Source: Phoenix dactylifera
Taxonomy: Eukaryota > Streptophyta > Magnoliopsida > Arecales > Arecaceae
Assembly: GCF_009389715.1 (NCBI RefSeq)
Contig: NC_052397.1
Span: 13,643,129-13,707,128 of the forward strand
Direction: 5' to 3'
DNA: 64,000 bases
In this document: positions 46,563 to 57,979 of the stretch, piece after piece
Position numbering within the stretch: the first letter of the stretch is position 1
Layout of the letters: the number at the start of each line of letters is the position of its first letter
Position numbers and translations under genes: made by a program
Notes under the pieces: model-generated
Databases searched by the model: none
Told to the model about the DNA's origin: nothing
The model's input: the letters and a program-made list of their open reading frames with translations, nothing else

Positions 46563-46620
46563 AACCATCTGCGAACAAGAGAGGGACGAAGAAGAGAAAA
46601 AGAGGGACGGGGTCTATTTC

Positions 46621-49600
46621 ATGACGAGCGCTTCGGAGTTGTTCTATATTCGGAGGTCTCGATTGGGCCGGAGCTCGGAGGCAGAGCCAGCGCTCGGGCT
46701 TCTCCCCTCATCCGACCGAGACACCGGCCTCCGCCATCCCCACCGCTGCCGCGCGCCGCGCGACCGCCCCCACCGCCGTGGGGATGGCTGCGATTTTTCG
46801 CGCCGCTTTAACGCCGGGGCTCCCCCGGCCCGGCATCCCTGCCACCATCGCGCCTCCCAAATGGTACGTATAACGTATATGAAGGTAAAATCTTGAGGGA
46901 TAAATTGTGGAACAATTTTTGTACATGGTGTCTTCGGTTCTTCAAATTGACGATACCATGAGGTCTTCGCCATCAAGTTATCCAGGAATTGGTTCTAGAA
47001 GTCTTAGATTTTTCGTTCATAATAGAAACTGGAAACTGGATTTTATTTCTATATCTTTGATTATCCATACAATGATTGTACATAACAGATGATGCACTCA
47101 AGGTGTTTGATCTGATGCTTCAGATTATTTAGTAAGCTTTTCCGGAGTTAATATTGAGGTCAATATTGTCTTATGACATTTGTTTTAAGTTTTTATATTG
47201 GACAAACAAGCATGGATACCAGGGGAATTCACAAACTACTTCAACATCTTTAATGGCTTTCATTCTACAAAAGGCTATGTTTTTTTGTTCTAAGTTTTGT
47301 TTTTTCTCCCTCCAAAATTTAGTGTATGCTCTCCACATGAATAGCAAATGCCTGACCATGATTCTAATTAATTAATTAAGTTTTATTTAACATTGTAAAA
47401 GATCAAATATTTTCAATGCCTTTAGCGAGTGAAAAGTTTTATCATTAAAGGAAAAACACTTTTTAGATCCATGTACCCCAATTTTTTAAAATAACTGAGG
47501 ATAAAAATTGTCATATTTTGCAGTTTTCAAACTTGATGCATTGCTCATCACTTTTGGTGGATTGTATCCTTGCAAAAACTCTTGCGGACACAAGACTCCA
47601 GCATTGCCAACTTCCTACTCTGATTTTAAAGAAAGACTTGGCCAACTCTTGGCTTAAAACTCCCATCCTTTGGGCTCCTTATGAGAGTCATTTATCTTTC
47701 CAATCAATCTTAAAAGAGATGAAAATTCAGCTTCTATTATCCAATGGTAGGCTCCATCATATGTTCTATCTCCTCTTAAGATTGATCTCACAACAGCCCC
47801 TGTTGTGCTAGCAGTCATTCAATCTCTGTGAAAACTTTCAGTCCATTAAACTAATTGGGATTGACCAGTTGAGTCTCTAAATTGGATGGAATCTATCATT
47901 CTTCAACAAAGGAGCACCCTGCTTGTGCTTTATTAAAAGCCCTGGCAAGAGGTTTTTTTTGCTCATACCAAAATGAGGCAAGAATGTTTAGAATTTGTTT
48001 CAAGTATTCTGGGACAATGCGATTCCTGCCCATTTTTAAAGTTCAAAAAATTGTAAAATTGTTTCATGCAACATCTCGTCATATTTGATATCTGTACTTC
48101 CACAATTATGCATTCACATTATTAGTTCTTATAAATTTTCGATTTCTTCCATGGGCACCAGTAGGTTCAGAGTAAAAATTGTCATCGTCTAAATAAATCA
48201 TTATCTAATGTAGAAATGGCAATGCATGCTCGATTCTCTGTTTGTCCTCCAGCTTGCCATGCACGCAGATGCCATCTTTTAATACTGATATTCTATAATA
48301 GCTTTCTCAGCTAATAGCTTTTATTGCAAAGTGCAAGCATCTTCCACAATCCAATATTGCCCTCATCAAATTTTTGATGCTATTATCTGATAGAGGAAAT
48401 GCTTATTTCTGACATTTTGAACCCTCAGGCTTCCCTGCCTGAGGCTTTTGCAAATGCTTTTCCATTGCACTAGATGATAGCTCCTTCTTCATTGTTCCCT
48501 TGTTACATAAGAACTTCTTCAGCTCTATTACATTAGTGATCAATGGAGGCAGAAGGAAAGAAGACATGATTCAGATATGTATACAGGAACAAGATCTAAG
48601 GTTAAATTAGTATGGTCTGCCTTCTAAAGAGAGTTCCAGTTTTTGTTAATCCTTATGTCTACTCTTTCAATCGTCAGATGCCATTTTCTCTTGATTCATT
48701 TATAAGGGAGGTTAAAAAGTATCGAGCTGTTCCCAGCTTATTGTTGAATGATGGAGAAAAGCTTTTAGCATTGATTGCCCATTCCTAGCTTAGACAGACA
48801 GGAGCTTCTGCTAATATGCCGAGAACTAAATTTAGCAATAATATTTCAGTTCACAGATGCAGGTGTTCCAATTCAGCTTCTCATGATAATAATACTATTA
48901 ACATGCTGCAAATTTGGAACATTTGCCAAATCCTAACATCCGTAATGATTAACTTAGCCAACATCTGTTCTGGGGGTTGGCTTTGTAGACAAAGGCCAGA
49001 TTTAGAATGATTTTACAACCAATCCTGTGCTTGAATGAGCACCATATGATTGTGCTAAGTTCCAAGAAAGTAACTTTGGGAAATAGAGACACATACTATT
49101 TGATTGATAAACAATCCTATCTGACTAGTTATGGAGCTTAAGCTCATGCATCGAGAAGCAACCTTATATGATTCAACTGAGACTTGGAAGAGTCTAAGAT
49201 CTTAGTAAAGAAAGTATGCTTTGATATGGGGAACTTAATCCATCTATAAGGCAGAAATACAAGTGATAGTCTAAATGTTGTTATCAGGGCTTGTCCCAGT
49301 CTGGTCCTAGGTGGCTACAGTAACGAGATGGATGGGATAGATTGAGAAACATTAACAACAAGAATAACAAAAAAAAAAAAATGAAGCAAAAATTGTGTCC
49401 TGGGATGCGAAGTCATCCCAAGTGTTGGGAAGCAACCATCCTCATCCATCCAATCAATACTAATTGGGACGGTTAGGATGTGCTAGTTGAAGAGAGAGCT
49501 CTTATCTTGCACCCATCGAACATCCTGATTCAAGAAAGAACTAGTGTCTTACACCCGTCGTGAATAGAACATGCATTGTTGGGACATGAATCCTTGCATA

Positions 49601-51012
49601 GAATACAAGGTTCCTTCTTTCTGCCCTAGTACAGTCTGTCTCTTAGCTTCTAGATTATGTTGATATGAAATTTAATGGCTTACATGTAGCAAAGAAGATA
49701 TTGAATCATAGTGCTTAAGTCTGTCTTTGGCCTGTTGCAATTCAACTAGAAGAACCAATCAGAAGAATGAAGGGTTCGTCACAGCAATGCTAGTTTTAAC
49801 CAAATGGTCAGCCTCTTGCTGAAGCCAGAGGCAGCGTAATGCAACTGAAAGGTTTCCATGCCAGATTTGCATAAGACATCGGAGAAGCTGAAAAGACTTT
49901 CTTGGGCTTCTTCCAAAATATGAAAAGAAAAGAAAACCTTTCCTGGGCAGTTGAGTCTCTTCCTTTATTAAGAATGCCAATAATCGAAATCAACAATATC
50001 CATAGTCTCCCATTACTGCTTGCAAGAACCTATATGCCATTTTAATAATCAAATCAGTATAAACTCTTCTATTGGTTAAGACACTTGTATTTTCGGAATC
50101 CGAGCTACAGCGAGTAACTTAAAGACTTTCCTACAAATAATACATTGTTGAAGTTCTTACGAATAGGTAGACGAGTTTCTTTGATTAGATCAGAACTATT
50201 GAGATGTTATGTCGAAATGACAACTTAGTTTGATTTCTGGCATATTCAGGAACATGAATCAGTTTGGTTAGATAATGGTGCTACCAACATATCTGGGACA
50301 CCCAACAATAATTATGGTGGAACTGCCAACAGCAGAGCCGAAAGTTTGAGATTTCTTCAAAATGATCGACTTCCGAGTTCTGTAATACAGGCACAGGCAA
50401 GGCTTCTAGAGCGATTTAGAGGAATGTCTCTTACAGAAAGGAGGTCAGTCCGTATTCTATTTGGTTCTCTAACACATAATATTATGCCAGCATTTGTTTT
50501 TCAGAGTCATTCATATGCATTCCTTTTATATGGAGAATTTGGGTTCTAGTTCAATAAACCGTGTTGATAACATTTCTCGATCTCTGCATAGGCGGAGAAC
50601 CACAAGTTCAGGTATGTCATTGGGTGAATTTGCATTCAGCAATGACTTCAACATCAGAAACTCTGCGGACAGGGAATCTGAGACTCCAGGAGAGTGGTTT
50701 GAATCAGGCATACCATATACCGACCTCACCTATGATGCAGATGACGTATATTCTCTCCAAAATTTTTGCAAGAAAAAGCCTCCGGGACTCAGCTGGGAGG
50801 CTATCTGCAGCCTGCAGCTGGAGGTTTTCAAAGATGTGGAGGAAGGTGGTGATGCCATGAAAACATTGCCCGAGTGTTCAATATGCCTGGAGAGGTTCTT
50901 GGTGGGGGATGAGCTGATTCAGCTCTGTTGCGGTCATAGGTTCCATTTCACTTGCTTGGAGCCATGGCTGCGGGCTTGTGGGGATTGCCCATATTGTCGG
51001 GCAAGTCTATAA
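46621..51012 (+). CDS. RING-H2 E3 ubiquitin ligase, 3 exons
   Basis: Exons 46621-46863, 50250-50443 and 50505-51012, GT/AG bounded and in frame, giving 314 residues. The N-terminus MTSASELFYIRRSRLGRSS is the conserved start of a plant RING/U-box family; it is followed by a basic His/Arg-rich stretch (GC-rich exon 1). Exon 2 encodes RLPSSVIQAQARLLERFRGM. Exon 3 has PPGLSWEAICSLQLEVF, then a C-terminal RING-H2 finger from CSICLERF to CPYC (about residues 270-311) with C-x2-C, C-G-H, F-H-x2-C and C-P-Y-C ligands complete. RING-H2 proteins bind E2 enzymes and transfer ubiquitin; substrates are unknown. Exon 2 and 3 joining is supported by phase and the strong TTTGTTTTTCAG acceptor. Intron 1 is 3.4 kb with no recognised element. 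Confidence 0.88.
46864..50249 (+). other. Intron 1 of the RING gene
   Basis: Donor GTACGT, acceptor ATTCAG. AT-rich, with several T-tracts and no frame that resembles a known protein. Confidence 0.6.
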
Positions 51013-52338
51013 TCTTTCGGTTATGGAGCAACACATACAAAGATACAATGAACCCCTTATTCATTTATTCTCGCAGCGTTACGTGACATGCCCAATGCTG
51101 GAGATGCCCACAGAACTGATTTTGTTCTTGTGATGTCATTTGTATTGTTGGATTAGCAGAGGCACAACTTGTACCAGCCTTCTCTCTTATGTGCTTGTTA
51201 TTGTGCCTGTGAGTGTAAAATATGATATGTTGTATGTTGTTCGAATTTGTTTTAAAACAAAATTAGTTGAAAAAGGCTTCTTGATGGACTACATGGTCTT
51301 GGCTGATAGTGAATTTGGTCTTTTGCCATGCCACATCTCTGATATCTCTCGAGTTAGGTAATACAAACTTCATCATTCTTCAAGCCAGCAATACTATTGG
51401 GCTGGAGACATGGTAAGGGGGCTTGCCGTTGCCTAATGCTTTTCATTCTCATCCTGGATAAGAACAAGGTAGGGCCAGATGACACAAAAATGCGAGGAGA
51501 CTTGTTATTCTTGCTTGTTGCGTCGGATTGCACTTGCCCCTGTCTGATTCATCAAAATGTCCAAATTCAAACTCTATAACTTTGATTGGTTTGCTTAGCG
51601 TGCATAATACTTTTATTAACTATTCCAGCAGCATCTGATGTAAACCACTTAAAAAGAACTTGGATAATATAAGCCCAAAACAGAGTGCTGTCAAATGGCC
51701 TCTGCCCCCTACAAAATTCCATTTGTCTGCTAGTTTCAAATGGACGAATCCTCCTTATCAATTGTTGGAGCTGATTGTGCTAATTTAAACCTTTATCTAT
51801 TAGTCCACTGCCGCTAGACTTCAGCAAATCAAACACCTCCAAGCCTAAACTCCAAGGCTCCAAACCTTCCAACCAAACACACAGTGGGTCAGACCGGGCA
51901 TTCCACTCGAGTAACTATAGTGTTTCACCAAGCAAGAGAAGGAAAAAGATGCCTTTCCCTTCCGGTTGATTCACGTTAACCTCATGCAATCATCATCCCT
52001 TGTGCTTTTACATGCAGTTGCTGATCCTTAGAGTTTGTGCCCTCTCCCATTGGATGACTTTCCCATTTCTCTTCTTTATCTTGCAACGAGGCCTCAAAAT
52101 CCGGCCATCTTTGGGCGCATGGCTTGAGAGCTTAAAGCTTGGTAATTGAGCCTGGAGACTGCTGACGTCTTGTGGCATGATGACTTACTGTAATAATAGG
52201 GGTGACCCTCTCATTCTTTTATCTTTCTGAAAACATGTCAAAAGTTAGAGAGCTCCGATTGTTGTTTTTCATGAGGTGCCCATTGGGGGACCATTATAAT
52301 CCGGAAGGTTTTCTTTGCACATATACATACATACCTCC

Positions 52339-52372
<34 letters not shown>

Positions 52373-52951
52373 ATAATTCTGGCTAACAACTGTACTTTTG
52401 GCCAACAACTCCTGTGACTGTCAACTGTAAGAGCTAATGAAAGCTTGAGTCAGTAAGGCATGAGGTAGTGATATGCTGTAGTTGTGTGGCAAAGGTGACT
52501 TCTACTTGGCTAGGTAAAAAAAAAGAGGAGATGCACATCATTGAAATATAATTTATTATATTTTTTAAATAATTGATTTGCTCTTTATTGCTTTATTAGT
52601 GCTGCAAGCTATCAAACTTGATATCAGCAATAATAGCCTGAAGCAAAAATGGCAATATGTATATTATGCCTTCAAAATAGAATATGATGGAAAGTAGACT
52701 TGATTTTTCGCATGAGCAATCCTACATGCCATCCTACGTTATAATATCAAGGAGTGAACAAGTCCAAGATAAGTCAAGAGTTATGACAAGTGTGAAGAGT
52801 CATATGAGTTTAGGTATTTTATGAAGTGTTAATGCTAGAGTGTTGATGAATGTTTTTTGATATTCTTCAATAATGTCACTCAATGTTTAATAGTTATTTA
52901 GGAAATATATTTAGGATACTTATAATACATTTATGTAAGGAGATGGGAAGG
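51013..52951. other. Intergenic region downstream of the RING gene
   Basis: The 3' UTR of the RING gene should occupy the first few hundred bases. A (TA)n(TG)n microsatellite lies at about 52338-52373. Nothing else supported. Confidence 0.4.
52338..52373. repeat. Compound (AT)n(GT)n microsatellite
   Basis: About eight AT units followed by about nine GT units. Confidence 0.93.
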
Positions 52952-52959
52952 ATCACAAT

Positions 52960-53154
52960 CAGGAGCGGCCCAATGTATTTGGGGGCCTAAGGCCATTTTG
53001 TCTTTGAGGCCTTTTCTACAGTGGGCCGGCCTAAGGCGAATTCACAAGGGGCCTTTTTTTTCATTTTATCTTTGAGGCATTTTCTACGGTGGGCCTTCTT
53101 TGGGCTGGGGCCTTAGGCGACCGCCTCAGTTGCCTAAGGGTTGAGCCGCCCCTG
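52960..53154. mobile_element. hAT-type MITE, 195 bp
   Basis: Inverted ends CAGGAGCGGCCCAA and TTGAGCCGCCCCTG, with perfect 8-bp target duplications ATCACAAT on both sides (52952-52959 and 53155-53162). The inside contains a diverged internal duplication of TTTGAGGCCTTTTCTACAGTGGGCC (53,002 and 53,072). C-A-G-G-G-G-C-G-G ends are typical of a widespread plant hAT group. Confidence 0.92.
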
Positions 53155-53162
53155 ATCACAAT

Positions 53163-53899
53163 GTAACTATGTAAGTCCTAGCAAAGAGTCATCTTGGGTG
53201 CAAGCAAGAAGTCATGGAATGAAAATAATAATGTTATGCTCTATCTATCCTCTTCGAGACTCTACCTTCACATCTAAGTACTTTGATGTTAGATTTCTAT
53301 GCTTCATAGTGGTATTAGAACTCAAGCTTATGAGCCCATTCATACTTTTAAAGTTAGTCACAAAGACACAAAGATTCTGCAAAATAAATAATAAAACAGA
53401 GTTATTCAAGAATAAAGAGGCTTCGGGAGTTGGGATTGTGGTAAAGAAGAAGCTAAGAGTAGCTCCAAGGAAAAGAAGCTATATTGGCCCCATGGTGGGA
53501 GGTGAGTTAAAAGACAGGGAAAAGGAGAAAAGGAAGAAGAAAGGAGGAGAGAAGAGAGGGGAAAAAGAAAAAGAGGGAGAGGATGGGTTAATTTTCTCCC
53601 ACGAGATATTGATGTTTTCAAATTATAAGTTCTGGAGTATTCTGACATGCTCATATCTTCAAGCTTGTGGTCCATCAAAAGTTGGAAATATAGAAGAACT
53701 AGTTGAGGAGAAGCAAATTGATACGACAAAAGTTAAAAATGTGATGGAAGGAGAAATTAAAGAGCTTAAAAGAAAATATATCCACAATATTTATAGTCAA
53801 CCTGCTTTTAGAATTTAACTGAAGAGGAATATCAAATCTTTTTTATATTTGAACAAAAATCCTCCAGTACATACACTAGAAAAAATTGTATGAACTGAG
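53163..53899. other. Region with a long but unconvincing open frame
   Basis: A 206-codon plus-strand frame (53198-53818) has a Lys/Glu-rich middle from a GA-rich tract and a weak NYKFWSI segment reminiscent of Copia gag. There is no further domain. I treat it as fortuitous or as a worn retroelement trace. Confidence 0.4.
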
Positions 53900-54903
53900 C
53901 TTCTTTTTTCACCGTATCTCCTATAGCGTACATCTTAATGTGGAAACTTAAGAGCCATATTCGGATAGGATTCTTCTCACTAACGGAGTCCATCTGTTTT
54001 CTAACTTAAGAAAATTAAAAAAGAAAATCACAAGACACATATGAAGAGGTTAGGCTATCCACCCACATGCATCCTCTCTTCTTCCTCTTCAAACTTCTCT
54101 CCGTCTATCCGTGAGACTTTCCTCTTTTGCTCACTCATGAGATTTTTTGATTCAAATAAAAATGATAGGGTTATTTCAAGGTTTTGCATTTTTTTCAAAT
54201 ATAGAACTTGAGGTTATGCGATACGGAGTTTGAGGCTAATACATATTTGATGATTTGCCGATACATACTTTTAGCCCATTTGATATATAACCAGCAGCAT
54301 CCTAATAAATATCTCTAGGTAAATCGATACACAGTTTCTAGAATATGGTATTTACCAGTACATAGAACATGACCAAGCGATATACACTTTGCATATTAGT
54401 CATCTAGTGACTCAAATATACCTTCAGGCAAATCGATACAAAGTTTACAGAATATCATATTTACTAGTACACAGTACATGACTAGATGGTACATACTTGT
54501 CAGCTTCTTGATATATACCATATGCTTTTTTGATATATACACAGTAAGAACCTAATACACTCCTCCAAACAAATCGATACATAGTTCGCAGGATACAGTA
54601 TTTATTAGTACATAATCTATGGCTAGGTGATACATACCTAACAAATTAGTTATCCGGCAACCCAATACATACTTCAAGAGGAGGGAAATCTTACGGACGG
54701 ACAAAGAGAAGATTGATGAGGAAGAAGAGAAGATGCAGATGAGCGGATTGCCTAACCTCTTCATGCATATATCGTGATATTTTTTTTTTTAAGTTACAAG
54801 ACGGATAGACTCCATTAATAAAAAAAAAAAGTTCCGTCCCAATATGGCTTTTGAGTTTCTATATTAAGTTGCATGCTATAGAAGATGTGGAAAAAAAAAT
54901 GGC
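53900..54903. mobile_element. Mutator-like foldback element with about 240-bp inverted repeats
   Basis: The left arm (53,900-54,140) and right arm (54,660-54,903) are inverted copies. CTATAGCGTACATCTTAATG pairs with CTATAGCATGCAACTTAATA, AAGAGCCATATTCGG with AAAAGCCATATTGGG, ACGGAGTCCATCTGT with ATGGAGTCTATCCGT, and ATGAAGAGGTTAGGC occurs inverted in both. Long TIRs and no coding capacity fit a non-autonomous MULE. A 9-bp target duplication could not be recognised. Between the arms lie about three degenerate tandem units marked by AAATCGATACANAGTT at 54321, 54430 and 54571. Confidence 0.8.
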
Positions 54904-56877
54904 CCGCTCCATATGATTTTTTCTGATCAACACCATCGACGATTTTGTTCCCTTCCATGCTCAACACTTGGGCATTCCCTAATTAATACTTGTGCAAGCC
55001 TTTTTCTTGTAAATTTTGACATGAACTTGTCAAGTTGTACGCTACGAGGGACTACAAAGTATGCACAACAGAGATGGCCATACATACCTCCAAGTTCATA
55101 AAATATCTCATTCATAAAAAAGATCAAAATAGAGTATTGTTAACAAAGTCAAAAAAGGAGGACAAACATGACATGTATTTCAAAACTCCACAAGATTGCA
55201 ACAAAATGCTGAAGCAAAACAAGACAAGATCATAATTATCTGAGAACATGTAGTCTTTGTCTGGGAATGAAAGATAAATTAGTTCCAACTTCTAAGCCTT
55301 CCCATATGGAGGCATGCTATGCACATAACTTGCACGACCTTGGGTTATGTCCATTTTGTATGCAATTTTTGCATCTTGTTCTTACTTTACAGCGTTGGTT
55401 TTGGATATATCTTCTTCTATGGTTGACCAGGATGCATGCGAACATTTGGAGCTTCATCCTTGGCTCATCCCTTCATTCTAGTTAATTTTCTTTTACACGA
55501 GCAGGCTGGATTTTGTTAGCTATATTGCATAGTAGCATCCGCCATGATCCAATGCTCTACAAAGTCATATGGCTCGACGTGTCTGCCATTGCATGAACGC
55601 TTGCTATTCTCTTCTCATAGTAGATGAGGTTGGAGAACCGGACGTAGCTTGGTTCCTTAAGTTCCATCTCAAACTTAAAGCCATGTCTTGCGTTGGTCCT
55701 CCTCACTGAGTCTAGGAGAAGCCAAAAGCTTGTAGTTAAGGGTGGTGTTGTGCATAGATTGGGGAAAGAGGGAGACAGACTTGGACCATTGGAAAAGAAA
55801 GGGTAAGAGAGAGAGACAGAGGTTTTAGTGTTTAAGAGAGGGAGAGAGAGGAGGTGGTGGGGGTTGAAACAGGGAGACGTGACCCTTCTAAATTACCTAT
55901 GTTTTCCTTCTCTCCCCACTCTCGTAAACAAAACATATGAATAACGCTAGACTGCCAAGATATTCTTGTCAAAAATAACAAAGCTGCAAAAAAAAGAAAA
56001 AAGAAAAGAAACTCGATTTGCCAATGGAAGAGGAGGATGTAGTTTTATGCAAAAGCCTCCTTATTTAATGTTTTTTTTGTTTTTTGATGTAGAAAAAATG
56101 AAAAAAAAATCTGTTATTGGACACATCAAATTACAGTAGAACTGCCTTTTTCTTTTCTTTTTGCCTTTTTTTTTTTTCCCTTCCGTAACTTCATCTATAT
56201 TCTCTTTTCTCTTTTTCTATGGATTTGGACCCTGACTTTTTACCTTTCCCTTTTTTATCTCGCATGTGAAGCGAAGGGAAGAAAGCAAGTTATGTTTGAA
56301 ATGGATATTAAAGAAAAAGAAGGGGAAAAAAGAGAGAGAGAAGATCTTAATTGAATTGTGGCCAAAATTTTCTTAAAAAAAAAAATACTGTGATATCCAT
56401 CCATTTCATAACAGCAATTCAAATTTCCTCATCACTGATTACTTAGTTGACAATTGAAAAAAAAAAATCAAAATATTCATTTAAAAGAATACTAAGGTAA
56501 AGAAACCAAGTATGAACTCATCAACATTTGAGAGAGACCATTGAACTTATGTACCTTAACCAACCAAATTGTACATTGCCATTTCCACCACCACCACCAC
56601 CACCATCAGTGCGCCGTATAAAGTTCACGGCCTTATCATGACCTCCAACCCACCATACCATCTCCCCACAAGAAACATGTCAGAGAGCAGGAAAAGAAAC
56701 AAGAAAAAAAAAAAACAAAACAAAAGCTCCATAAAGCAGAGCATACCCACCCATTTAAACCCCCTAGAAAGAAAGAAACCATCACAGAACAAAAGGAAAG
56801 AACTCAGGACTCAAATGATGGACAAGTCAAAACCATCCTCTTTCCACCCCAACTACATCCTCTTCCTCTTCCTCCTA
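54904..56877. other. 3' flank of the MAKR-like gene and intergenic DNA
   Basis: Mostly AT-rich with A/T homopolymers (56,100-56,200). Short frames at 54913-55485 have no recognisable features. The last few hundred bases should hold the 3' UTR of the minus-strand gene. Confidence 0.4.
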
Positions 56878-57861
56878 TTAATTCCCTGTGGCCTTTGTTA
56901 CAGAAAGGTCCTCCAACCATTCAAAAATCCTACTGCGGCACATGCTTTCACCCCTTTTCAAGCCCTCCCCCTCCTCCTTTTTCTTCTTTGCAATCACTAC
57001 CTTGGAAGAAATTATCTCCACCGAATCCAGCGAGCACTTGCACCCGAACCCACGTCCCATAAGCCACTGCACCTTCTTTTCCACTTTTTCCTCACCTTTC
57101 CTTTTGCCATCAGCATCATGAGTACATGCAGCACTCCTGCTGCCATCGTTGGCTTCCGAAACCTTCTTCCGATGCTCGGCGTCGCCATTGATCCTCTTGG
57201 GGTGGTTGTTCACGCCGCCACTGCTGGATCTTCGAGACCGCAAGTCGTACAACTCGATCTCGGGAGTCTTGACCACGCCCAACCGAAGGATTCCCCACCC
57301 AGGTGCTGATGAGCTGATGCTCCTCCGACCTGCACTCCTCCGCCCCCCGACGATGCGAACTTGTGGCGTCGGGCTCGGGTGGGTGTAGAAGTTATTGGAT
57401 ACTGATGCCCGGGGTGGATCGCAGATGATGCTGGAGCGACTGCTGGATGAGTGGCTTCTGCTGACGCTGTTGCTGCTTGTACTGCTGCTGCTGTTGCTCC
57501 GGCTGCTTTCACAAGATCCTAGGCTGGAAATGGCCGAGGAGTATCGGTCCATGGACTCCGACCTCGATGCGCACCGGCTGGTGCTGAAGAGGCTGCTGTC
57601 GGAGCTAACGGAGGGCCTTAGTGGCAGGATTTGGCCCTGGAAGAAGACTTCATCAGCAGCACACATGTCGGTCTCCGCCGCCTTGGAGAGAAGGCCCCCT
57701 CCTACCGATACCCGGAACTCGAAGTCCTCGACGGGGTCGGGAGAAGGCTTTCTTTTCTCCTCATGTTTAGCTCCGTCGGCGATCACCGGAAAGTCGGAGA
57801 GCGAAAGGGCCTCCTCTTCTTCGTCGAAGGTCACCCACTTCTCTTGCTGCTGTTGGGCCAT
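56878..57861 (-). CDS. Serine-rich MAKR/DUF1645-like protein, intronless
   Basis: 327 residues in one exon, starting MAQQQQEKWVTFDEEEE. Features: DFEFRVSVGG (residues 46-55), AADEVFFQGQILPL (68-81), a long Ser-rich disordered stretch (about 84-140), GWGILRLGVVKTPEIELYDL (about 185-205) and a basic C-terminus with KKKKEEGEGLKRGES. An F-E-F motif followed by A-A-D-E-x-F-x-x-G-x-I-L-P-L is shared by plant MAKR (membrane-associated kinase regulator) and DUF1645 proteins, which act around receptor kinases at the plasma membrane; which of the two groups this is cannot be said. Codon use is GC-rich in the 5' half. The plus strand is open opposite it over long stretches, but those frames show no conservation-like pattern. 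Confidence 0.75.
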   Translation of the reverse strand: MAQQQQEKWVTFDEEEEALSLSDFPVIADGAKHEEKRKPSPDPVEDFEFRVSVGGGLLSKAAETDMCAADEVFFQGQILPLRPSVSSDSSLFSTSRCASRSESMDRYSSAISSLGSCESSRSNSSSSTSSNSVSRSHSSSSRSSIICDPPRASVSNNFYTHPSPTPQVRIVGGRRSAGRRSISSSAPGWGILRLGVVKTPEIELYDLRSRRSSSGGVNNHPKRINGDAEHRKKVSEANDGSRSAACTHDADGKRKGEEKVEKKVQWLMGRGFGCKCSLDSVEIISSKVVIAKKKKEEGEGLKRGESMCRSRIFEWLEDLSVTKATGN

Positions 57862-57909
57862 GGACTCCTTTCACTTCCGTGGAGGAAAGAAGGGGGAGGA
57901 GGTGGAGAT

Positions 57910-57915
57910 TTATAA
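57910..57915 (-). promoter_or_regulatory. Candidate TATA box of the MAKR-like gene
   Basis: TTATAAATCTC on the minus strand, about 50 bp before the start codon, with a CT-rich patch (minus strand, 57,945-57,975) just upstream. It implies a short leader. Confidence 0.5.
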
Positions 57916-57979
57916 GGGGAGGTTGGGATTTTTGAAGGGGGGACAAGTGGAGGGAAGAGAGAGAGAAGAGAGGAAATAA

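Noticed and set aside
53198-53818. 206-codon frame with KEKEK-rich middle
   Set aside because: Driven by a GA-rich tract, starts inside repeat flanks, no domain beyond a weak NYKFWSI resemblance to Copia gag, no splice or promoter support.
56569-57309. 246-codon plus-strand frame overlapping the MAKR-like gene
   Set aside because: It is the antisense shadow of the minus-strand gene plus low-complexity upstream DNA. The minus frame has family motifs and a clean start; this one has none.
57395-57979. 194-codon plus-strand frame with Leu runs
   Set aside because: The Leu repeats are the complement of the Ser/Asn codon repeats in the minus-strand gene.
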